Assembly (NCBI RefSeq): GCF_000368265.1
Contig: NZ_KB851218.1
Location: forward strand, 310,001 to 374,000
Direction of reading: 5' to 3'
Length of the DNA: 64,000 bases
From: Acinetobacter brisouisimilis
GTDB lineage: Bacteria > Pseudomonadota > Gammaproteobacteria > Pseudomonadales > Moraxellaceae
The notes under the pieces are model-generated. The model saw nothing but the letters and a program-made list of their open reading frames with translations. It ran no database searches and was not told the origin of the DNA. Shown piece after piece: positions 10,534 through 18,671 of the stretch (the stretch's first letter is position 1; each line of letters starts with the position of its first letter). A program made the position numbers and the translations under genes.

Positions 10534-10573
10534 GTTTTTTATCCTTAAATCTAAGCAAACCACCCAAGCGGGA

Positions 10574-12022
10574 TTATTTTATAAATAAGCGTTTTTGCGC
10601 TAACTCAACCGAAATTGCACCCACGTTACCCGCACCTTGTGTTAATAACAAGTCATTTGGTTGTAACACTTTTTGAATGACATTTTCGAGATTCCCCTCA
10701 ACTGGATCAATCAAAATTGGTTCAACTTCACCACGTAAGCGAATGCTGCGCGCCAATGAACGGCTATCCGCCCCGACAATTGGTTTTTCACCTGCGGGAT
10801 AAACCTCAAGTAAAAGTAACTGATCCACCTGTGACAGCACGTCAACAAAGTCATCGAAACAATCGCGGGTACGGCTAAAGCGGTGTGGCTGGAACAACAT
10901 GACCAAACGGCGGTCAGGATGGCTCTGACGAGCGGCCTTAATGGTCGCTTCAACTTCTTTTGGATGATGACCATAATCATCAACCAATTTGACATTGCCT
11001 TCACCCAGTGGATATTCACCTTGTACTTGGAAACGGCGACCTACACCACTAAAACCTTCCAGAGCACGGCAGATTGCAGCATCAGAAACCCCTTCATCGG
11101 TTGCGACACCAATCGCTGCCAAGGCATTTAAGATATTGTGCAAACCTGGCTGGTTAATGGTGACACGTAGTGGTTCACGATCTTTACGTAAAACGGTAAA
11201 GTGCGAACGCATACCATCTTGTTCAACCTCAACCGCACGAATGTCATTATCTTCATTAAAACCATAAGTGACCGTTGGGCGACCAAAACGCGGCATGATT
11301 TCACGCACGTTGGCATCATCACCACAAACTACAGCCAAGCCATAGAAAGGTAAACGGTGAATAAATTCAATAAAGGTATCTTTTAATTTGTCAAAGCTAC
11401 CACCATAGGTGTCCATGTGATCCGCATCGACATTGGTAATAATGGCAGCCATTGGCTGTAAAAACAAAAATGAAGCGTCAGATTCATCTGCTTCAGCCAC
11501 AATATAACGACTCGCACCCAGCGCAGCATTGACACCTGTACGATTGAGTAAACCACCAATCACATAAGTTGGATCGAGATTTTCTTCTGCCAGCATGGTC
11601 GTCAATAAACTGGTGGTTGTGGTTTTACCGTGCGTACCTGCAACTGCAATCCCGTGGCGATAACGCATTAACTCGCCTAGCATTTCTGCACGGCGCACTA
11701 CAGGAATACGCTTTTCAAGTGCTGCTTTGACTTCAGGGTTTTCATGATCAATTGCAGTTGAAACCACCAAGACATTGGCATCTTGCACATTTTCAACTGC
11801 ATGCCCGATGTACACCTGAATGCCTTTTTCTTCCAAATGCGCTGTGGTTTTAGAGGCTTTGATGTCTGAACCAGAAACGCAATACCCCTGGTTTTTTAAA
11901 ACTTCAGCGATACCACACATCCCTGCACCACCAATTCCCACAAAATGAATGTGTTTAATACGGCGCATTTCAGGCACTTTGATAAGTTTGTTGACTTGAT
12001 CTACTGGGGTTGTCGATGACAT
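10574..12022 (-). CDS. murC: UDP-N-acetylmuramate--L-alanine ligase
   Basis: 482-residue Mur ligase adding L-Ala to UDP-MurNAc in the cytoplasm. The N-terminal Rossmann domain carries [14 protein letters not shown]. The central ATP domain carries the P-loop [23 protein letters not shown] and QPHRFSRT mark the family C-terminal domain. Its length is usual. It begins 12 nt after the murG stop and is followed by ddl. Confidence 0.98.
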   Translation of the reverse strand: MSSTTPVDQVNKLIKVPEMRRIKHIHFVGIGGAGMCGIAEVLKNQGYCVSGSDIKASKTTAHLEEKGIQVYIGHAVENVQDANVLVVSTAIDHENPEVKAALEKRIPVVRRAEMLGELMRYRHGIAVAGTHGKTTTTSLLTTMLAEENLDPTYVIGGLLNRTGVNAALGASRYIVAEADESDASFLFLQPMAAIITNVDADHMDTYGGSFDKLKDTFIEFIHRLPFYGLAVVCGDDANVREIMPRFGRPTVTYGFNEDNDIRAVEVEQDGMRSHFTVLRKDREPLRVTINQPGLHNILNALAAIGVATDEGVSDAAICRALEGFSGVGRRFQVQGEYPLGEGNVKLVDDYGHHPKEVEATIKAARQSHPDRRLVMLFQPHRFSRTRDCFDDFVDVLSQVDQLLLLEVYPAGEKPIVGADSRSLARSIRLRGEVEPILIDPVEGNLENVIQKVLQPNDLLLTQGAGNVGAISVELAQKRLFIK

Positions 12023-12034
12023 ACGATGCTCTAA

Positions 12035-13132
12035 CTATAATGCTTGGATTAAATCCACCACATGTTGTGTGGCTTCTGGTTGTGCGTGTTGACGCGCTTT
12101 AGTTGCCATTTCAGAGAGTAACTGGCGATTCATCAGCGGAGTCAATAATTGCTGTAAACTTTCAGGGGTCATACTGGCTTGCGGACAGATTTTTGCTGCA
12201 CCAATACCCTCAAGAAAACGGGCATTGGCGGTTTGATGATCATCGACCGCACTTGGCAGTGGAATAAAAACGGCGGCAACGCCTGCGGTTGCGACTTCCG
12301 TCACTGTCAACGCACCTGCCCGACAAATAATCAGATCGGCATCGCTATAAGCTTTTGCCATATCTTCAATAAAGGGAACCACTTGCACTTGTAACTGCTG
12401 CGGCGCATTCGCATAGCGAGTTTGCGTTTCAGCAAGCTGTTTTTGCCCGCACTGATGGATAATATGCAATTCAACATTGAGTTGTTTAAATGCTTCTGGC
12501 AATTTTTCATTCAGTGCTTGTGCGCCGAGTGAGCCGCCGACCACCAAAATATTCAGCGGTTGATGGGCTTGTTCACGGGTTTCGTAACGCCATTTCGGTG
12601 TTAATGTCTCGGTAATTTCTTTACGTACAGGGTTGCCAGTCGTCACAACCTTGCTCGATGCAGGAAACGTATTTGGAAATGCCTGACAAATTTTACTTGC
12701 CACACGTGCCAATTGTACATTGGTAAAGCCCGCAACGGCATTTTGTTCATGAATCAGTACAGGAATTCCAAGCGCGCGTGCAGCCAAACCACCTGGACCT
12801 GCAACATAACCACCAAAACCTGCAACCACATCGACTTGTTGCTGTTTCATGAAGCGCATCGCGGCTAAAGTTGCGCCCAAAATTTTAAATGGTGCAACCA
12901 GTTTACGTAGTAAACCATTACCACGTACACCCTGAATATCAATCTGATAAATCGGAATGTTTTGGTCTTTTAACAAACGGTTTTCCATGCCTGCTGGAGT
13001 TGCCAGCCAAGAGACACGATGACCTTGTTGTTGTAATAATTTTGCCACGGCTAATGCAGGGAAAACGTGTCCACCCGTACCAGCAGCCATCATCATGACA
13101 TGTTTCGGTTTTTGTAATTGAGAATTGGTCAC
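12035..13132 (-). CDS. murG: MurG N-acetylglucosaminyltransferase (lipid II synthesis)
   Basis: 365-residue GT-B glycosyltransferase that converts lipid I to lipid II on the inner face of the membrane. Motifs are MAAGTGGHVFPALA (glycine loop 1), GFGGYVAGPGG (loop 2), IHEQNAVAG, and the donor-site segment CRAGALTVTEVATAG with PLPSAVDDHQTANA. It is the first gene of this dcw segment. The ftsW/murD/murF part found upstream in enterobacteria is absent here, so the cluster is split. Confidence 0.98.
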   Translation of the reverse strand: MTNSQLQKPKHVMMMAAGTGGHVFPALAVAKLLQQQGHRVSWLATPAGMENRLLKDQNIPIYQIDIQGVRGNGLLRKLVAPFKILGATLAAMRFMKQQQVDVVAGFGGYVAGPGGLAARALGIPVLIHEQNAVAGFTNVQLARVASKICQAFPNTFPASSKVVTTGNPVRKEITETLTPKWRYETREQAHQPLNILVVGGSLGAQALNEKLPEAFKQLNVELHIIHQCGQKQLAETQTRYANAPQQLQVQVVPFIEDMAKAYSDADLIICRAGALTVTEVATAGVAAVFIPLPSAVDDHQTANARFLEGIGAAKICPQASMTPESLQQLLTPLMNRQLLSEMATKARQHAQPEATQHVVDLIQAL

Positions 13133-13526
13133 GGTTAAATACTTCAGCTGTGCAAGTTACGTAAATTTCTTGGCTTATTTTAATCATAAAGTCTTATTGG
13201 CGTGAATGATTTTCACGTCATTTAAACAAATATTGATTAATTAAAGTGATACTGATCTTGTTATCTCACATTCTTGCTAAATCATGCTTCATCTGTTTGT
13301 TCAAATCACGACAAGTTCGGTATTTTTCTCTCACGGTAAGCACGCAAATCAACTCAGTCGATACACAACCCTTCATCAGGCAGTTTTTTTAGATCATAAG
13401 AAATCGATATGATTTATATTCAATATGTTATTGATGCTGGTCTTAAAAATTGATGAGCGTACCTTGATACGCTCATATTATCGGATTTTGAATATTTTTA
13501 CCGACTAAACAGCTCACAGGAGTGAA
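13133..13526. other. Intergenic region upstream of murG
   Basis: 394 nt without a convincing reading frame. It should hold the promoter(s) of the murG-ftsZ cluster, reading leftwards, and it contains the gshB terminator hairpin at its right end. A small hairpin GTGAA/TTCAC (13202-13216) lies in the presumed murG leader. Nothing else was recognised. Confidence 0.5.
13453..13476 (-). terminator. Probable terminator of gshB
   Basis: Perfect 9-bp inverted repeat ATGAGCGTA (13453-13461) / TACGCTCAT (13468-13476), about 50 nt after the gshB stop. On the minus strand it is followed by CAATTTTTAAG. The T run begins 3-4 nt after the stem, so it is slightly atypical. Confidence 0.6.
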
Positions 13527-14465
13527 TTAACGCCCCCGCTCTAGCACATTAAATAATGTATCAGCAATCGAAGTGCCAAACTGAGCATCGATTTCACGGA
13601 TACAGGTTGGGCTGGTCACATTAATTTCAGTAACGTAATTACCAATCACATCTAATCCAACAAACACCAAACCTTTTTCGCGTAAGAATGGGCCGACTTT
13701 TTCAGCAATTCGCTTGTCATTTTCACTCAATGGTCGAGCCTGTCCTAAACCACCCGCTGCCAAGTTACCACGCACTTCACCATTTTGCGGAATCCGTGCC
13801 AAGCAGTAAGGAATCGGTTCGCCATTGACCATCAAAATACGTTTATCCCCTTCCACAATTTCAGGAATATAGCGCTGTGCCATGATCGGCTGCTGACCAT
13901 TTTGGGTTAATAGCTCAAGCGTCGATCCAATATTCACACCGTCTTGGAATAAACGGAAAATTCCCATTCCCCCCATACCATCCAGTGGTTTAACAATCAC
14001 ATCGCCGTGTTCAGTAATAAACTCGCGCATCAAACTTTCTTGTGATGTGACCAGAGTTGGAACTTGAAGCTCAGGGAACTGGGTTGCAAATAGTTTTTCA
14101 TTGCAGTCACGCAATGACTGTGGTTTGTTGATAATCCATGCACCTTCGCGTTCTGCCTGCTCCAGAATATAGGTGGTATAGACAAAATTCATATCGAACG
14201 GTGGGTCTTTACGCATTAAGATCACATCGTAATCCGCCAGTGATTGTTTTTGTTTTTCACCCAGTTCGTAATAATGCTGATAATCTTCAAAAACTTTCAG
14301 TGGTGCAATCAAGCCAAAGGCTTTACCCTGATCAATATATAAATCTTGTTGTAAAACATACCCCAAATCATGTCCACGGCGACTCGCAGTCCATAGCATT
14401 GCCATGGTCGAGTCTTTCTTCAGATTGACATTTTCAATGGGATCCATCACAACCAGTACACGCAT
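13527..14465 (-). CDS. gshB: Glutathione synthetase
   Basis: 312-residue ATP-grasp enzyme joining gamma-glutamylcysteine and glycine. MRVLVVMDPIENVNLKKDST is the characteristic GshB start. VIVKPLDGMGGMGIFRL is the ATP-binding glycine loop, and INVTSPTCIREID holds the Mg-binding and glycine-site residues. It is a single gene between the murG region and a small DUF3565 gene. Two glutathione-linked functions lie elsewhere in the window: glutathione peroxidase at 37.4 kb, and the ArsC/Spx-like protein at 17.6 kb. Confidence 0.97.
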   Translation of the reverse strand: MRVLVVMDPIENVNLKKDSTMAMLWTASRRGHDLGYVLQQDLYIDQGKAFGLIAPLKVFEDYQHYYELGEKQKQSLADYDVILMRKDPPFDMNFVYTTYILEQAEREGAWIINKPQSLRDCNEKLFATQFPELQVPTLVTSQESLMREFITEHGDVIVKPLDGMGGMGIFRLFQDGVNIGSTLELLTQNGQQPIMAQRYIPEIVEGDKRILMVNGEPIPYCLARIPQNGEVRGNLAAGGLGQARPLSENDKRIAEKVGPFLREKGLVFVGLDVIGNYVTEINVTSPTCIREIDAQFGTSIADTLFNVLERGR

Positions 14466-14582
14466 GATTTTTTACTCTAGCTATTTTTTGATGAGAAAAA
14501 GTATAGCGGAGATTGTGGCGGTCTTTTTCTGAATTTCAGTAAAGCCTCATATATTATTTGCAAGAAAATAAAGGAGGAACCC

Positions 14583-14780
14583 ATGCAGCAGGCGATTATT
14601 GGGTTTCATTTAGATGAAGAACAACACTGGGTTGCTGATCTGGCCTGTGGGCATACCCAACATGTACGGCATACGCCACCGTGGCAGAACCGCCCTTGGG
14701 TCATGACTGAGCAAGGACGTCAGGAAAAATTGGGGATGATGCTTGAGTGTAAGAAGTGTAATGAGGAAAATTTCGAATAA
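14583..14780 (+). CDS. Small DUF3565 protein
   Basis: 65-residue cytoplasmic protein of the DUF3565 family. Cys and His pairs (ACGHTQHVRHTPPWQNRPWV and CKKC) suggest a metal-binding fold, probably zinc. This is inference from the spacing. The start is supported by a near-perfect AGGAGG five bases before ATG. The gene stands alone and divergent from gshB. Its role is not known to me. Confidence 0.8.
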   Translation: MQQAIIGFHLDEEQHWVADLACGHTQHVRHTPPWQNRPWVMTEQGRQEKLGMMLECKKCNEENFE

Positions 14781-14919
14781 GTAATTTTATTGGCAAAAGA
14801 TAAGAGATTTACTTCATAAAATGCCGACTTGTTGCAGAATTGGCATTTCTCTAGTTTTTGGATTCTTTAAAATGAATCAAGTTGATGATTTTAATTAATT
14901 CAACATATAAACCATTATA

Positions 14920-15243
14920 TTAAATATAGGGTTCATAAGGTTTATCCAAGGATGAAGCCCATAGCTTAAATGCTTCATTCATTTTATTGCTTTGCTCTTT
15001 AGATACATCTGGATAAGAATAAAATCTATCGTAATCATTTCTAAAGTGACTGCTTTCAACTCTTTTAGCTAGTCCATCAATAAATTCTTTTCCTTGGATT
15101 ATATAACCTTGAATTGCTTCCTCATCGAGGATAATAGCTTTTTCGAAACTCACTATTCTTACATTGATAATAACATTGAGATACATCCCGTCATTATCTT
15201 TATATAGTTCCCAATAATAAGGTTTGATTTCTATTAATTGCAT
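14920..15243 (-). CDS. Hypothetical protein, paralogue of the 40208-40513 protein
   Basis: 107 residues, no signal peptide or membrane helix, AT-rich relative to its neighbours. It aligns along its whole length with the 101-residue protein at 40208-40513: M-LIEI-P--WELY at the start, a central QG-D/E-I--LAK block, F-R-D in the second half, and K---AF--W near the end. The two are therefore paralogues. It follows the 74-residue gene after 9 nt, so the pair is probably cotranscribed. The family is not recognised. The small acidic form and tandem context resemble immunity proteins of contact-dependent or Rhs toxin systems, but no toxin gene is nearby. Confidence 0.6.
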   Translation of the reverse strand: MQLIEIKPYYWELYKDNDGMYLNVIINVRIVSFEKAIILDEEAIQGYIIQGKEFIDGLAKRVESSHFRNDYDRFYSYPDVSKEQSNKMNEAFKLWASSLDKPYEPYI

Positions 15244-15252
15244 ATTTTAATC

Positions 15253-15477
15253 TTAGCTCCATCTTTCAAACTGATTAGCTACGAATCTATAGGCATCACC
15301 TTCTTCTTTTGATGAAAATAAAAGCTCAGGCTTATCTCTTTCGGTATAGTAAACACGCCACTCTTCTTTTTGTTTTAATACACTAATACATTCAGAATTT
15401 TTGATTTCATCAAAAGAATAACTACTTTGATGGATTCTCATCTGCTTTAATAATTTAATAAGCTCATCTCTAGTCAT
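15253..15477 (-). CDS. Small hypothetical protein, immunity-like
   Basis: 74 residues, soluble, without a recognisable catalytic motif. The central string W-VYYTERDKPELLFSSKEEGDAYRF resembles the layout of small immunity proteins of polymorphic toxin systems (the Imm59-like type), but I cannot confirm the family by eye. There is no clear ribosome site, and the base composition is more AT-rich than gshB or pyrE, which suggests acquired DNA. It lies first in a two-gene unit with the 107-residue gene. Confidence 0.55.
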   Translation of the reverse strand: MTRDELIKLLKQMRIHQSSYSFDEIKNSECISVLKQKEEWRVYYTERDKPELLFSSKEEGDAYRFVANQFERWS

Positions 15478-15698
15478 TGTTAGACTCTTAATTATTAAAT
15501 GCTTCTAAAGTTAACATAATAAACCTTATACAAAATTCTTAAAATTTATCATTACTATCAATACCTTAATCAAATCCTATTCAGGGTTCCACACAGTGCA
15601 ACGGCCTTTTCATGATTTTTCACATTTCACGACTATTATTTAATCAATGTTTTATCGTTTAAATTAAATCCACTCAACAATTTACTTAAATAATAAAT

Positions 15699-15726
15699 AA
15701 AAAAGGAAGCCTTAGCCTCCTTTTTT
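15699..15726 (-). terminator. Terminator of pyrE
   Basis: AAAAAAGGAAGC-CTTA-GCCTCCTTTTTT. On the minus strand the stem is complete with one G-U pair and ends in T6, 19 nt after the pyrE stop. Confidence 0.8.
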
Positions 15727-15744
15727 ATTTAGGTAAATATAAAC

Positions 15745-16395
15745 TTAGATACCATATTTCTCACGGTATGCCTGCATATTGGCTAGAGCTTCTTTCTCAC
15801 CTTTGGCATCTAGATAATCCATCAAATCTTTCATGGTAATCAGTGCATGTACAGGAATCTCAAGTTCTTTTTGCACTTCCTGAATTGCAGAGAGTTGACC
15901 CTGACCACGTTCCTGACGATCTAACGCAACCAACACACCCGCAATGCTTGCACCTGCATTTTTCAAAATGGTGACCACTTCACGAATCGCTGTACCAGCG
16001 GTAATCACATCATCAATAATCCAGACTTTTTTACCTTCAACAGCAGCACCGACCAAAACACCACCTTCGCCATGATCTTTAGCTTCTTTACGGTTAAAGC
16101 CCCAAGGCACACTTTTACCATGAATTTGTGATAATGCCACAGCCGTTGCAGCAACAAATGGAATCCCTTTATATGCAGGCCCAAAAATAACTTCAACATT
16201 GTCACACTGAATCAGTTGATCCGCATAACCTTGTGCAAGCAATGATAATGCTTCACCATCGTTGAGTAAGCCTGCATTGAAAAAATAAGGGCTAACACGA
16301 CCCGATTTTAAAGTAAACTCACCAAACTTCAGCACACCTCGTGATAAAGCAAGGTCAATAAAAGCCTGTGGGTTAAATTGAGATGGCGTTGTCAT
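15745..16395 (-). CDS. pyrE: Orotate phosphoribosyltransferase
   Basis: 216-residue enzyme making OMP from orotate and PRPP in pyrimidine synthesis. [17 protein letters not shown] is the PRPP-binding motif, and [11 protein letters not shown] plus [10 protein letters not shown] are family signatures. I used ATG at 16395 (MTTPSQF), which has GGAG 5-8 nt upstream. A longer in-frame reading to 16467 would overlap the divergent crc start and lacks family similarity. The pyrE/crc divergent pairing is shared with pseudomonads. Confidence 0.96.
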   Translation of the reverse strand: MTTPSQFNPQAFIDLALSRGVLKFGEFTLKSGRVSPYFFNAGLLNDGEALSLLAQGYADQLIQCDNVEVIFGPAYKGIPFVAATAVALSQIHGKSVPWGFNRKEAKDHGEGGVLVGAAVEGKKVWIIDDVITAGTAIREVVTILKNAGASIAGVLVALDRQERGQGQLSAIQEVQKELEIPVHALITMKDLMDYLDAKGEKEALANMQAYREKYGI

Positions 16396-16427
16396 GAGGG
16401 CTCCAAATTTAGATATTAAGGTAAGAC

Positions 16428-17255
16428 TTGAGCATGATACCAAAGGATCACTATCCAAGTGAGGCAAAAATTCTACGCGTCGTCTCGATTAACGTAAATG
16501 GGCTACGTTCTTCTGTGACCAAAGGTCTGCTGGACTGGCTAGAACAGTCCGATGCTGATGTGGTCTGCATTCAGGAAAGTCGTATTACCCATGCCCAATG
16601 GACAGACAAATTTAAACCAGAAGGCTGGCATACGCATCTCTTTCCAGCAGAACGTGCAGGTTATGCGGGCACGGCAATCTATAGCCGACTCCCCTTTCTC
16701 TCGGTTCGGGATGGTCTGGGCTTTGAACTGGCAGATTCACAAGGGCGTTTTATTTGTGCCGAATTTGATTTAGGACTAGAGCAACCTGTACATATTGCAT
16801 CGTTGTATTTACCTTCAGGTTCTTCAGGTGAAGAAGCGCAAATCCGTAAGGATCAATTTTTAGATGAATACAAAAAAATCCTGAAGCAATGGCGTGATGA
16901 GAATAAATCCATCATTGTCTGTGGCGACTACAACATCGTACATAAACGGATTGACATTAAAAACTGGTCAGGCAATCAAAAAGCTTCAGGCTGCCTCCCT
17001 CATGAACGTGCATGGCTTGACCATATTTATGATGAACTGGGCTATGTCGATACCTTCCGTGTGGTGCGCCCTGAACCAGAACTGTATTCCTGGTGGTCAA
17101 ATCGCGGACAAGCCCGTGCGAAAAATGTCGGTTGGCGAATTGACTATCAGGCCTGTTCACCTGACTGGAAAACGCGCACAATGAACGCATGGGTCTATAA
17201 AGACCAATGGTTTAGTGACCATGCACCTGTTATTATTGACTATCAGCTCAATTAA
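16428..17255 (+). CDS. crc: Crc-like catabolite repression protein with an intact exonuclease III-type active site
   Basis: 275-residue member of the endonuclease/exonuclease/phosphatase family. Its position beside pyrE, and similarity to Pseudomonas Crc ([13 protein letters not shown] start, [22 protein letters not shown]), make it the Crc orthologue rather than a housekeeping XthA. Crc acts with Hfq to repress translation of catabolic mRNAs. The nuclease-type residues are all present: N24, E50 (CIQES), Y127, D167 and N169 (GDYN), D239, and D264-H265 (SDHAP). Several of these are replaced in Pseudomonas Crc as I recall its sequence. Whether this protein has nuclease activity cannot be read from sequence. 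A second ATG 6 nt downstream is possible. Confidence 0.88.
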   Translation: MSMIPKDHYPSEAKILRVVSINVNGLRSSVTKGLLDWLEQSDADVVCIQESRITHAQWTDKFKPEGWHTHLFPAERAGYAGTAIYSRLPFLSVRDGLGFELADSQGRFICAEFDLGLEQPVHIASLYLPSGSSGEEAQIRKDQFLDEYKKILKQWRDENKSIIVCGDYNIVHKRIDIKNWSGNQKASGCLPHERAWLDHIYDELGYVDTFRVVRPEPELYSWWSNRGQARAKNVGWRIDYQACSPDWKTRTMNAWVYKDQWFSDHAPVIIDYQLN

Positions 17256-17259
17256 TTTC

Positions 17260-17277
17260 TGTGAACACATGTTCACA
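17260..17277. promoter_or_regulatory. 18-bp dyad, possible transcription-factor site
   Basis: TGTGAACA-CA-TGTTCACA: perfect 8-bp arms around a 2-nt centre, directly after the crc stop. No T run follows on either strand, so an operator is more likely than a terminator. The outer TGTGA...TCACA resembles a CRP/Vfr half-site pair, but with 8 rather than 6 central bases. Confidence 0.45.
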
Positions 17278-17354
17278 AAACTACTAAAAATAACTTACAT
17301 CCATTGTCGCCTAAAATGCTTTTTTCTGACATCACTTTGTAGCAATATACACGC

Positions 17355-17510
17355 ACGGCACAAGGACATGTCAGGATGACAGCAAAAGGATAGGACGCCG
17401 TAGGATGAAGTAAAAATAAACTAAGTTTCTTAGATTATTTTTCAAGGATGTGACATCGGACGTTGTAAATGAGACCCGCATAATCAGGATGATCTAATGC
17501 GGGTTTTCTC
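17355..17510 (+). ncRNA. Candidate small RNA with eight GGA motifs (possible CsrA-titrating RNA)
   Basis: Between crc and the next gene lie eight GGA triplets in 126 nt (17364, 17374, 17388, 17393, 17403, 17446, 17458, 17487). One is the loop AGGAT of a TGTC/GACA hairpin (17369-17381). Another is the apical AGGAT loop (ATC/GAT stem) of the terminator hairpin at 17474-17504. A third hairpin (17413-17441, 13 bp with one mismatch) has no GGA. Repeated GGA in loops is the hallmark of RsmX/Y/Z and CsrB/C RNAs. The 5' end is a guess from a weak TATACA box at 17346. Identity is inference. Confidence 0.5.
17474..17507 (+). terminator. Terminator of the GGA-rich RNA candidate
   Basis: Stem ACCCGCAT (17474-17481) / ATGCGGGT (17497-17504) followed by TTTTCTC. 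The inner part forms a second short stem, ATC/GAT, that displays AGGAT. Confidence 0.75.
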
Positions 17511-17606
17511 TATTTGAAATACCCATTTTTCCCAACAAGATAAACATAGCCGAAAACAGATTTTTTGGTTAAGCTCATTTGTCATATTGATAGATGAGTA
17601 ATGAAT

Positions 17607-17954
17607 ATGCTGAAAATTTACGGTATCAAAAACTGTAATTCCATGAAAAAAGCCTTCGATCTGCTGAATGAATTAGGTTTAAGCTACGAGTTTCATGACT
17701 ATAAAAAGCAAGGCATTGATACAACAACAGTCAAACAATGGCTAGATACCTGTGGACAAGACCAGATCTTAAACAAAAAAGGCACCACATGGCGTAAACT
17801 CAGCGAAGCTGAACAACAGCAAGCGCTTACAAACGAAGACAATCTGATTCAGGCACTCATCACACATACCAGTTTAATTAAACGCCCTGTGCTGCAAACT
17901 GCTCAAGGCTTCGTTGTTGGCTTCGATGAGGCTGCTTACCGCAACTTAAAGTAA
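17607..17954 (+). CDS. ArsC/Spx-family protein (YffB type)
   Basis: 115-residue thioredoxin-fold protein of the ArsC/Spx family. The N-terminal IYGIKNCNSMKKA holds the single redox Cys, and IKRPVL supplies the Arg typical of the family. It lacks the additional cysteines of classical arsenate reductases and best fits the YffB subgroup, which binds glutathione. ATG at 17607 is 8 nt after GAG; the alternative ATG at 17601 has only 2-nt spacing. It is a single gene ending at a strong two-way terminator. Its substrate is unknown. Confidence 0.85.
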   Translation: MLKIYGIKNCNSMKKAFDLLNELGLSYEFHDYKKQGIDTTTVKQWLDTCGQDQILNKKGTTWRKLSEAEQQQALTNEDNLIQALITHTSLIKRPVLQTAQGFVVGFDEAAYRNLK

Positions 17955-17996
17955 AAAAATAAAGCCTAGACAACATGTGTCTAGGCTTTATTTTTT
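17954..17996. terminator. Bidirectional terminator with a perfect 19-bp stem
   Basis: AAAAAATAAAGCCTAGACA (17954-17972) and its exact complement at 17978-17996 around ACATG. It serves the ArsC-like gene on plus and the DUF2147 gene on minus. Confidence 0.9.
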
Positions 17997-18008
17997 AAAT
18001 ATCAGATG

Positions 18009-18446
18009 TTAGTGAATACGATTCCAAGTCTGGTTACGTCCAAGCGCAGAAAAACCCAAATACCCCCGAATTTTAAGCTGTTTGCCGCCGTTAATTAGCT
18101 GACCTTTTAGGCTATAGGTTTTGCCATTTTTCGGATCAAGGATTGAACCATTATCGTACTGATTACCCCCCACATTTTGCAGACCACGTACAATCGTCAC
18201 ACCATGTAATGGTTTGTTTTTGTAGGGACCTTCGCAGTTGGTACAGCTATTTTCTTCCCCAGGGGTCAGTACTTTTTGAATACTTGCAGACAATGTGCCA
18301 TTTTTTTGCTCGGTAAAGACAACGATTGCTTTAGGCTTTTTGGTTTCATCATCAATAGTTTGCCAAACTGTTCCATTGAGCTGATCTGCTGCATGTGCAG
18401 CCATCGCGGCACCAAATAGTCCAAATGCAAGTAACATTTTTTTCAT
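18009..18446 (-). CDS. Exported DUF2147 protein
   Basis: 145-residue periplasmic protein with a signal peptide (MKKMLLAFGLFGAAMAAHA) and a DUF2147 beta-rich domain. Visible family marks are GTVWQTIDDETKKPKAIVVF near the start, a Cys pair (SCTNC) and LKIRGYLGFSALGRNQTW at the end. ATG at 18446 follows GGGAAG; the in-frame ATG upstream has no such site. Function is unknown. Members of the family are often found near cell-envelope genes, and here dsbD lies upstream. The Cys pair might be a DsbD/DsbC-dependent disulfide, which is speculation. Confidence 0.85.
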   Translation of the reverse strand: MKKMLLAFGLFGAAMAAHAADQLNGTVWQTIDDETKKPKAIVVFTEQKNGTLSASIQKVLTPGEENSCTNCEGPYKNKPLHGVTIVRGLQNVGGNQYDNGSILDPKNGKTYSLKGQLINGGKQLKIRGYLGFSALGRNQTWNRIH

Positions 18447-18671
18447 TATTTCTTCCCTAATCATCTATGGTATTGCCAATCTTCAGTATTCAAAATACAC
18501 CGCCAATTTGCAATTTCTCAGTGTGACCGTTTAGTGTTGCCTTGTAACAATATTTACAAGATCATCCTATATTATGCTGTTCCCTTGCAAGAGGAAATGT
18601 CAAGCAAGACCACATCAGATAAAAAGCTGGATAAACATTAGCCGTTTTAAATGAAGCATTTTGAACTCCAA

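Larger units (their letters stand above)
17256..17606. other. Intergenic region between crc and the ArsC-like gene
   Basis: 351 nt without a protein gene. It holds the 18-bp dyad at 17260, a CTTACA motif at 17294-17299, the GGA-rich RNA candidate (about 17355-17510) with its own terminator, and the leader of the next gene. Confidence 0.6.

Noticed and set aside
10534-10563. N-terminal extension of Ddl by ten residues
   Set aside because: The AAGGAT site is placed for the GTG at 10533; the upstream GTG has no ribosome site.
16396-16467. N-terminal extension of PyrE by 24 residues
   Set aside because: It would overlap the divergent crc start, and family PyrE proteins begin at MTTPSQF; GGAG supports that ATG.
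16428-17255. Plain exonuclease III (XthA)
   Set aside because: Divergent pairing with pyrE and Crc-specific blocks ([17 protein letters not shown]) favour Crc, although catalytic residues are retained.
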